A DNA stretch of 10,517 nucleotides from an uncultured Enterobacter sp. (GTDB taxonomy: Bacteria; Pseudomonadota; Gammaproteobacteria; Enterobacterales; Enterobacteriaceae): contig CAMKZP010000077.1 of NCBI GenBank assembly GCA_946477805.1, positions 1 through 10,517 of the forward strand, in the 5' to 3' direction. Below are positions 6,395 to 10,517 of this stretch, piece by piece. Each line of letters starts with the position of its first letter. Position 1 is the stretch's first letter. Under the pieces are notes generated by a model. The model ran no database searches. It was not told where the DNA came from and saw only the letters and a list, made by a program, of their open reading frames with translations. Made by a program: the position numbers and the translations under genes.

Positions 6395-6463
6395 ATGAAC
6401 AGTGCATTCAAGACAGACCGTTTTGTTATCCATTTCACTCCCTTACCAGACAACGTGCTATGA
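6395..6463 (+). CDS. 22-residue leader ORF coupled to the ToxR-like regulator
   Basis: A small ORF starts at ATG 6395, with a GCAGG ribosome-binding-like motif at 6382-6386, 8 bases upstream. It encodes 22 residues beginning MNSAFKTDRFVIHF and ending PLPDNVL. Its TGA (6461-6463) overlaps the regulator's ATG (6460) as ATGA. The regulator itself has no recognisable ribosome binding site (CAGACAACGTGCT precedes it). The simplest reading is that ribosomes finishing this ORF restart on the regulator, making the ORF a translational coupler or leader peptide. I know of no family for the peptide. It may be noise, but start signal, length and exact stop-start overlap all agree. Confidence 0.45.
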   Translation: MNSAFKTDRFVIHFTPLPDNVL

Positions 6464-7203
6464 AATACCTGCTTGCTGACGTCCTCGTCTATAACGACGA
6501 GGATGGTTCGATTTCAGTTGTCGATGCGCCTGACGTAGAGCCTCAGGTGCTCACGGCAACCGCTAACGGCATTATGAAAATGCTGGTTAACCACCATGGA
6601 AACGTCGTCGAACGTGAAGTGTTCTTGCGCGAAGTATGGGACGCACGCGGCCTGCAGGGTTCAAACAACTCGCTCAATCAATACATCAGTATTCTGCGGA
6701 AAATACTGGCAAGCCAGGTCCCGGAGGCCGCGTTTATCATTACCGTGCCCAAAATGGGGTTCATGATGAGCGCCGATATCGCGGTGCATCCGCTGCCAGA
6801 CGAGCCTGAGCGCATAGAATCAGGCAAAACTACGCGGCGCTTTCAGCCAGAACTGCTGTTCTGCGGCGGGCTCACAATCCTGGTTGTCGCGCTTTGCGTC
6901 TGGATGTTTGTGATAAAGCACAACCAGCAGCACGCCGAAATGCACCTGCTCACCCATATCGGCGAATGCCCGGTCTATACCTTTTCCCCGCTGGCAGACG
7001 TTTTTCACAACAAGGCGATCGCACTGGCAAAGACGATTCAGCGCGACGGCAACGTGCCCTGCCTGAAAAAATCTATTTTTTACCTGCATATCCAGAACAC
7101 GCTGTTCTACGGCCACGAAGGACGGCTGGTTCTCTCCCAGTGTTCCCTGACGAAAGCGAACAAAGCCAGCGCCTGCCGCACGCTTTACTACTACGACTGG
7201 TGA
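6460..7203 (+). CDS. Membrane-anchored winged-helix regulator, ToxR/CadC/MarT type (YqeI-like)
   Basis: This 247-residue protein has the layout of one-component inner-membrane regulators such as ToxR, CadC and Salmonella MarT. A cytoplasmic OmpR/PhoB-type winged helix spans about residues 10-105, with recognition helix SNNSLNQYISILRKIL (68-83) and wing ITVPKMGFMM (94-103). A linker and basic RR lead into a single transmembrane segment at about 132-152 (LLFCGGLTILVVALCVWMFV). A short periplasmic domain of about 95 residues follows, with four cysteines, C170, C201, C228 and C239, which could form two disulfides. It is shorter in the periplasm than CadC. A FidL-like gene follows three bases after its stop, as in the marT-fidL and yqeI-yqeJ pairs. 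The neighbouring pilus operon is the obvious candidate target, but this is inferred. Confidence 0.87.
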   Translation: MKYLLADVLVYNDEDGSISVVDAPDVEPQVLTATANGIMKMLVNHHGNVVEREVFLREVWDARGLQGSNNSLNQYISILRKILASQVPEAAFIITVPKMGFMMSADIAVHPLPDEPERIESGKTTRRFQPELLFCGGLTILVVALCVWMFVIKHNQQHAEMHLLTHIGECPVYTFSPLADVFHNKAIALAKTIQRDGNVPCLKKSIFYLHIQNTLFYGHEGRLVLSQCSLTKANKASACRTLYYYDW

Positions 7204-7206
7204 ATC

Positions 7207-7680
7207 ATGACGCGTAAAAAAATGGCGCTTATCCTCGCCTTTAATGTGATTGCGATCGTTCTGGCCGTGCTGTGGTATCGCTATACGCCGCCCTTATCCG
7301 TCATCTGCGAAGGAAATCTGACCTTTACGGATCGGCGTGACGACAATAACTTCAGTTTCGAAGGGGAAGTTATGTTGCGTTTTCACCCCGACGGTACCGG
7401 CTACTTCACGCTAAACGGAAATGTTCTCCACGCCGGGCAAGAGTGGGACGTCTCGCGACAGGAGGGGTTTACCTGGCGGCATATGCACGACACGCTCTAT
7501 GAAATCACGGTTATCAGGGTCGAGCGCTTTAGCCACGATATGCTGCCGACAGGCATCTTTGAAAAGTACGTCGCAGGCTTAAAGCTGGGCCAAAAAAGGC
7601 TGCTCACTCTTGAGCGCACGCCGGAAGAGGCGCTGGCAATAGGCAACTTCTACTCGCCGCTGCTGATCTGCTCGGAATAA
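7207..7680 (+). CDS. FidL/YqeJ-like small inner-membrane protein
   Basis: This 157-residue protein has a short basic N-terminus (MTRKK), one transmembrane segment at about 6-24 (MALILAFNVIAIVLAVLWY) and a periplasmic domain of about 130 residues. The domain has Cys34 (VICEGNLTF) close to the membrane and Cys155 (LLICSE) at the very end. A short N-terminal anchor, CEGxLxF just outside it and a terminal SPLLIC motif match, from memory, the FidL-like family that includes Salmonella FidL and E. coli YqeJ. Members sit directly behind a ToxR-like regulator, as here (three-base gap, no strong ribosome binding site, so probably coupled). The family has no settled function; a ToxS-like role, assisting or modulating the regulator's periplasmic domain, is a reasonable inference. 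Confidence 0.8.
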   Translation: MTRKKMALILAFNVIAIVLAVLWYRYTPPLSVICEGNLTFTDRRDDNNFSFEGEVMLRFHPDGTGYFTLNGNVLHAGQEWDVSRQEGFTWRHMHDTLYEITVIRVERFSHDMLPTGIFEKYVAGLKLGQKRLLTLERTPEEALAIGNFYSPLLICSE

Positions 7681-7681
7681 C

Positions 7682-7709
7682 CGCGGCGAGCCGCGCTATA
7701 CTTGCCGCC
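7682..7709 (+). promoter_or_regulatory. Short gap with a hairpin and a -10-like box abutting the GNAT start
   Basis: Between the FidL-like stop and the acetyltransferase ATG lie only 29 bases. They contain a 5-bp hairpin (CGCGG 7682-7686, loop CGAG, CCGCG 7691-7695) and a good -10 hexamer, TATACT (7697-7702), whose predicted start point falls at about 7709-7710, the A of the ATG. No Shine-Dalgarno sequence is present. The -35 region overlaps the end of the FidL-like gene and is poor. This could give a leaderless transcript. Confidence 0.4.
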
Positions 7710-8219
7710 ATGAACATCATCATTCGCCCCACTACAGAACGTGACGTTGCCCTATTGCCCGCTATCGAACGCGCGGCGGGCCAGCGTTTTGGTGATTATC
7801 CCGAGCTGGCCTGGCTGGCAGACGCCGACGCTATTCCGGCGGAATGCCATCACGGCTACGTCGAAAAGGGGCTTAGCTGGGTTGCGCTTGCGCACGGACA
7901 CCCGGTGGCGTTTATCCTCGCGGAAGTGCATCCTTCATCGCTGTTTATCGTGGAGCTGTCCGTCCATCTCGACTGGCAGGGAAAAGGGATCGGCCGGCAG
8001 CTTATCGCCCGCGTGGCGGAACAGGCCCGCACGCTGGGGCTCGCTTCTCTGACGTTGACGACGTTTCGCGACGTGCCGTGGAATGCGCCGTTTTACGCGC
8101 GACTGGGATTTGAAGAGGTGACGGCGCTCGCGCCCGAGCTGCGCCGGAAAAGAGAGGAAGAAGCAGAGCACGGTTTAGCGTATGGTTCCCGCTGCGCCAT
8201 GCACCTGCCTCTGTCATAG
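7710..8219 (+). CDS. GNAT-family N-acetyltransferase
   Basis: This is a 169-residue cytoplasmic protein with the Gcn5-related acetyltransferase fold, transferring an acetyl group from acetyl-CoA to an amine. The first strand IIIRPTTERDVALL is typical. Motif A, the acetyl-CoA pyrophosphate loop, is clear: IVELSVHLDWQGKGIGRQLI, with Q90-G-K-G-I-G95. FYARLGFEEV (about 131-140) is motif B, the usual tail signature. The substrate cannot be told from sequence; small-molecule, antibiotic, polyamine or protein N-terminus acetylation are all possible. The start is supported by the family N-terminus, although there is no Shine-Dalgarno sequence. It lies in the same direction as the regulators but probably has its own promoter, so a link to the pilus genes is unlikely. 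It ends just before a REP-like hairpin and the convergent tsr gene. Confidence 0.9.
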   Translation: MNIIIRPTTERDVALLPAIERAAGQRFGDYPELAWLADADAIPAECHHGYVEKGLSWVALAHGHPVAFILAEVHPSSLFIVELSVHLDWQGKGIGRQLIARVAEQARTLGLASLTLTTFRDVPWNAPFYARLGFEEVTALAPELRRKREEEAEHGLAYGSRCAMHLPLS

Positions 8220-8223
8220 CGCC

Positions 8224-8236
8224 CGGAGTCACTCCG
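8224..8236. repeat. Short palindrome beside the REP-like element
   Basis: CGGAG-TCA-CTCCG forms a 5-bp hairpin with a 3-base loop, extendable to a 13-base near-perfect palindrome. It starts five bases after the GNAT stop (8217-8219). There is no T-run after it; it may help 3'-end formation together with the neighbouring REP-like hairpin. Confidence 0.35.
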
Positions 8237-8239
8237 CAG

Positions 8240-8267
8240 GCCGGGTCAGGCGTAGCCGCCACCCGGC
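8240..8267. repeat. REP-like palindromic element between convergent genes
   Basis: GCCGGGT (8240-8246) pairs with ACCCGGC (8261-8267). Inside, after a CA bulge, GGCG (8249-8252) pairs with CGCC (8257-8260) around the loop TAGC. This imperfect stem with a GGCGTAGCCGCC-type core is the form of enterobacterial repetitive extragenic palindromes, usually found in intergenic gaps such as this one between two genes that converge. It likely stabilises the 3' ends of the GNAT and tsr transcripts. Whether it is repeated elsewhere in the genome cannot be seen here. Confidence 0.75.
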
Positions 8268-8280
8268 ACAGCGCGCAGGA

Positions 8281-9945
8281 TTAGAAGGTTTCCCAGTTCT
8301 CACCCGCATCGGTAGCCGCGGTTTTACGCGCCATCACCGGGGTTGCAACGGTTTTCGCTGAGGCAAACTCGCGCGCCTTCATCTGCTCCTGCTGAATGCG
8401 GAACACCGCTACGGCCTGGGTCAGACGGCTCGCCTGCTCTTCCAGGGCCGCCGCCGCCGCCGCAGACTCCTCCACCAGCGAGGCGTTCTGCTGGGTCACG
8501 CGATCCATCTCGGCCACCGCCAGGCCCACCTGGTCGATACCGCGGCTCTGCTCGTCAGACGCAGAGGCGATTTCGCCCATGATGTCCGTCACGCGGGTTA
8601 CCGCGTTAACGATTTCACCCATGGTTTCACCGGCGCTTTCAACCAGCGTCGAACCGATTTCCACGCGGCCCACGGAGTCTTCGATCAGGCTCTTGATTTC
8701 ACGGGCTGCCTGGGCACTGCGCTGCGCCAGGTTACGCACTTCGCCTGCCACCACGGCAAACCCGCGCCCCTGCTCGCCCGCACGCGCCGCTTCTACCGCC
8801 GCGTTCAAAGCCAGAATGTTGGTCTGGAAGGCAATGCCGTCGATCACGCTGATAATATCGGCAATTTTCTGCGAACTGCCGGCGATGTCGCGCATGGTCT
8901 GCACCACGTTATCCACCACTTTGCCGCCCTTCTGCGCGGTTTCTGACGCGCTGAGCGCCAGGTTGCTCGCCTGGCGGGCGTTCTCGGCGTTCTGCTTAAC
9001 GGTGGCGGTCAGCTCTTCCATGCTGGCAGCGGTCTCCTCCAGGGAGGCGGCCTGCTGTTCGGTACGGGAAGAGAGATCGTTATTGCCCATCGAAATTTCG
9101 CTCGCGCCGCTGTAGATGGCGTTCGCGCCGTTACGCACGTCGCCGACGGTACGCACCAGCTCGCCCTGCATATGGCGCAGGGAATCGGCCAGCTCGCCCA
9201 TCTCGTTGGAGCCTTCCACGTCGATGCGCTTCACCAGATCGCCGCTGGCGATGTGGCGAATGCTGTCGATCAGGCGGTTCAGCGGCGAAATCAGCGCCTG
9301 CTTAATGCCCAGCCAGACGGCAACAATCACCACCAGCACCGCAGCCAGCACGCCGATCAGCACCCAGATAGCCTGCGTGTAAGAGCTGTTGCTGTCTTTG
9401 ACCGCCGTTTCATACAGCCTGTCGTTCTGCTGCAGGTAGTTCACGTACTCCTTCTCAAAACCGTCCTGATAGCTCTGGGTCGGCTGGTCGAAGAAGGCGT
9501 TGATTTTACCCGCACCCAGCAGCTGAATCAGCTCCGCCAGCGCGCCGTGGTAGATCTCGTAATTACGCTTGATCTCCATGGCGGCGGCGTCGCTTTGACG
9601 CGGGTCGCGCGGCAGGGCCTCGTAATCAGCCCAGTTTTTTTCCGCCTGCTTCAGGGACGCAGCCGCAATCTGCATCAAATCAGACACGGTCGCGCCGCTG
9701 CCGATATTGCTCTGATCCATCATGTAGCGGATGCCCGCCCGGTTCAGGGTGTTACGGGTTTGCAGCAGCGCCACCCAGCTGCCGTTCAGCGTGGATTGTT
9801 GCTGGCGAATGGTTTGCAGGACGGTGAAATTCTCTTTGTCATGCTTCAGGGCATTGAAGAAAAGACCACCGGATGTGAGTTGTAAAAGGCCAAAAATAGC
9901 TAAAACCAGCAATAAACTGGTGACAATCTTGATACGATTTAACAT
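8281..9945 (-). CDS. tsr: Methyl-accepting chemotaxis protein I, serine receptor
   Basis: Tsr is the inner-membrane serine chemoreceptor; it binds serine in the periplasm and controls CheA through CheW. The 554-residue product matches E. coli Tsr closely throughout. A first membrane segment (about 7-30) is followed by the four-helix periplasmic sensor with serine-site residues R64, N68, R69 and R73 (TRNTLNRAGIRYMMD) and FFDQPTQ near 151-157. A second membrane segment, HAMP domain (LISPLNRLIDSIRHIASGDL) and signalling coiled coil follow, with the invariant hairpin tip IAFQTNILALNAAVEAARAG. The terminal pentapeptide NWETF is the CheR/CheB docking site. I start it at ATG 9945 (MLNRIKIVTSLLL, as in E. 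coli), not the ATG 22 codons upstream, because GAGGAAAGAG (9951-9960) and a sigma-28 promoter lie in between. It is a core gene, transcribed towards the accessory block. Confidence 0.97.
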   Translation of the reverse strand: MLNRIKIVTSLLLVLAIFGLLQLTSGGLFFNALKHDKENFTVLQTIRQQQSTLNGSWVALLQTRNTLNRAGIRYMMDQSNIGSGATVSDLMQIAAASLKQAEKNWADYEALPRDPRQSDAAAMEIKRNYEIYHGALAELIQLLGAGKINAFFDQPTQSYQDGFEKEYVNYLQQNDRLYETAVKDSNSSYTQAIWVLIGVLAAVLVVIVAVWLGIKQALISPLNRLIDSIRHIASGDLVKRIDVEGSNEMGELADSLRHMQGELVRTVGDVRNGANAIYSGASEISMGNNDLSSRTEQQAASLEETAASMEELTATVKQNAENARQASNLALSASETAQKGGKVVDNVVQTMRDIAGSSQKIADIISVIDGIAFQTNILALNAAVEAARAGEQGRGFAVVAGEVRNLAQRSAQAAREIKSLIEDSVGRVEIGSTLVESAGETMGEIVNAVTRVTDIMGEIASASDEQSRGIDQVGLAVAEMDRVTQQNASLVEESAAAAAALEEQASRLTQAVAVFRIQQEQMKAREFASAKTVATPVMARKTAATDAGENWETF

Positions 9946-9974
9946 GTTTTCTCTTTCCTCAGACAGATACAGAA

Positions 9975-10001
9975 TTTTCGGCCTGGCAAGGGAAAACTTT
10001 A
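9975..10001 (-). promoter_or_regulatory. Sigma-28 (FliA) promoter of tsr
   Basis: On the minus strand, TAAAGTTT (10001 to 9994), an 11-base spacer and GCCGAAAA (9982 to 9975) match the FliA consensus TAAAGTTT-N11-GCCGATAA with one mismatch. It lies 29 bases before the tsr ATG and would start transcription near 9968. This places tsr in the flagellar class 3 regulon, as in E. coli. Confidence 0.93.
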
Positions 10002-10028
10002 CGAAAATCATTCTGGAATTTGTGGTTT

Positions 10029-10469
10029 TTACTCTTCTTCCCGCGCTGCGTTATGCCGGTTTCCGAGTTCAATAAACTCTTCCAGCAGCGCCGTCAGCTG
10101 CTTCATCTTCTCCGGCGTGTACTCCGCCTCAATTTGCTGATACGCCTCTTCGACCTGCGCCTGGGCATGCTGGTACAGCGCATTGCCCTCTTTGGTAAGC
10201 GACACGTACAGCTTGCGCTGGTCGTTAACCGGCTTTAAGCGCAGCACCAGACCGTCGCGCTCCATGCGCGTGAGGATGCCCGTCAGGCTGGGCCGCAAAA
10301 TGCAGGTCCGGAACGCCAGGTCATGAAAATCCATCGACGGATTCTCGGCCAGCACGCGCACGATGCGCCACTGCTGCTCGGTCAGGTTATGCCGCTTCAC
10401 AATCGGGCGGAAGTAGGACATCGCCGCTTCCCGCGCCTGCAGCAGCGCGATGGTTAATGAATCATGCAT
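10029..10469 (-). CDS. hpaR: Homoprotocatechuate degradation regulator HpaR (MarR family)
   Basis: HpaR is a MarR-type winged-helix repressor of the meta-cleavage operon for homoprotocatechuate, an intermediate of 4-hydroxyphenylacetate breakdown. The 146-residue protein matches E. coli HpaR almost residue for residue at the start: MHDSLTIALLQAREAAMSYF, RPIVKRHNLTEQQWRIVRVL, then MDFHDLAFRTCILRPSLTGI and LTRMERDGLVLRLKPVNDQR, which covers the recognition helix and wing. The C-terminus (NRHNAAREEE) is less conserved. ATG 10469 is preceded by GGGGAGAGGCT, a good ribosome binding site. It lies upstream of tsr in the same direction with an 83-base gap; the hpa catabolic genes often lie next to tsr and would be expected beyond the right edge. 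The sequence upstream is cut off by adapter only 11 bases from the start codon. Confidence 0.95.
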   Translation of the reverse strand: MHDSLTIALLQAREAAMSYFRPIVKRHNLTEQQWRIVRVLAENPSMDFHDLAFRTCILRPSLTGILTRMERDGLVLRLKPVNDQRKLYVSLTKEGNALYQHAQAQVEEAYQQIEAEYTPEKMKQLTALLEEFIELGNRHNAAREEE

Positions 10470-10480
10470 AGCCTCTCCCC

Positions 10481-10517
10481 CTGTCTCTTATACACATCTC
10501 CGAGCCCACGAGACAGG
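10481..10517 (+). other. Illumina Nextera adapter contamination at the contig end
   Basis: From 10481 the sequence is CTGTCTCTTATACACATCT, the 19-base Tn5 mosaic end used in Nextera libraries, followed by CCGAGCCCACGAGAC, the read-2 adapter stem. It ends at 10514, and AGG would be the first three index bases. It is technical, not genomic, so the natural window ends at 10480. Confidence 0.97.

Noticed and set aside
8396..9885. Long plus-strand open frames (8396-9115, 9116-9382, 9172-9885)
   Set aside because: They are antisense to tsr, which is certain, and show low-complexity Ser/Ala/Arg or Gln/His-rich composition typical of shadows.
9946..10011. Upstream ATG 10011 as the tsr start
   Set aside because: The added residues would be encoded by the sigma-28 promoter and ribosome binding site; E. 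coli Tsr begins at the position equivalent to 9945.
10481..10499. Tn5 mosaic end, suggesting a transposon insertion upstream of hpaR
   Set aside because: It runs straight into the synthetic read-2 adapter CCGAGCCCACGAGAC at the contig end, so it comes from library preparation and not from a transposon.

Overview
This window comes from the chromosome of an enterobacterium, most likely Enterobacter or a close relative. The two flanks are recognisable core genes: the 3' end of opgB (phosphoglycerol transferase I) on the left, and tsr (serine chemoreceptor) followed by hpaR (MarR-type regulator of 4-hydroxyphenylacetate/homoprotocatechuate breakdown) on the right. GC-rich coding DNA, an enterobacterial REP-type palindrome and a textbook sigma-28 promoter in front of tsr fit this placement. 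In E. coli K-12 opgB and tsr also point towards each other, but there the interval holds the lgo genes. Here it holds an accessory block of about 7.7 kb. Layout: opgB 3' end (2-520) with a likely terminator; an AT-rich upstream region (551-702); then a tightly packed rightward operon (703-6328) of EAL-domain protein, LuxR-type regulator, spore coat U-type pilin, periplasmic chaperone, outer-membrane usher and two-domain tip adhesin. This is an archaic (CsuA/B-CDE-like) chaperone-usher pilus reduced to four structural and assembly genes, with its two putative regulators at the front of the same operon. Next come a 22-codon leader ORF, a membrane-anchored ToxR/CadC/MarT-type regulator and a FidL/YqeJ-like small membrane protein (6395-7680), then a GNAT acetyltransferase (7710-8219). 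A REP-like hairpin separates this from the leftward tsr and hpaR genes. How the genes may work together (inference): the EAL protein could tie pilus expression to cyclic-di-GMP, the LuxR-type protein could act on the pilus promoter, and the ToxR-like/FidL-like pair could pass on a periplasmic or envelope signal. The pilin is escorted by the chaperone, exported by the usher and capped by the adhesin. The most unusual spots are the chaperone/usher junction (92-nt overlap, with a T7 tract and a terminator-like hairpin), the leader ORF that overlaps the ToxR-like gene by ATGA and seems to supply its translation, and an EAL domain that keeps its catalytic residues but has a degenerate loop 6. The last 37 bases (10481-10517) are not genomic: they match an Illumina Nextera transposase adapter, so this is the untrimmed end of an assembly contig.
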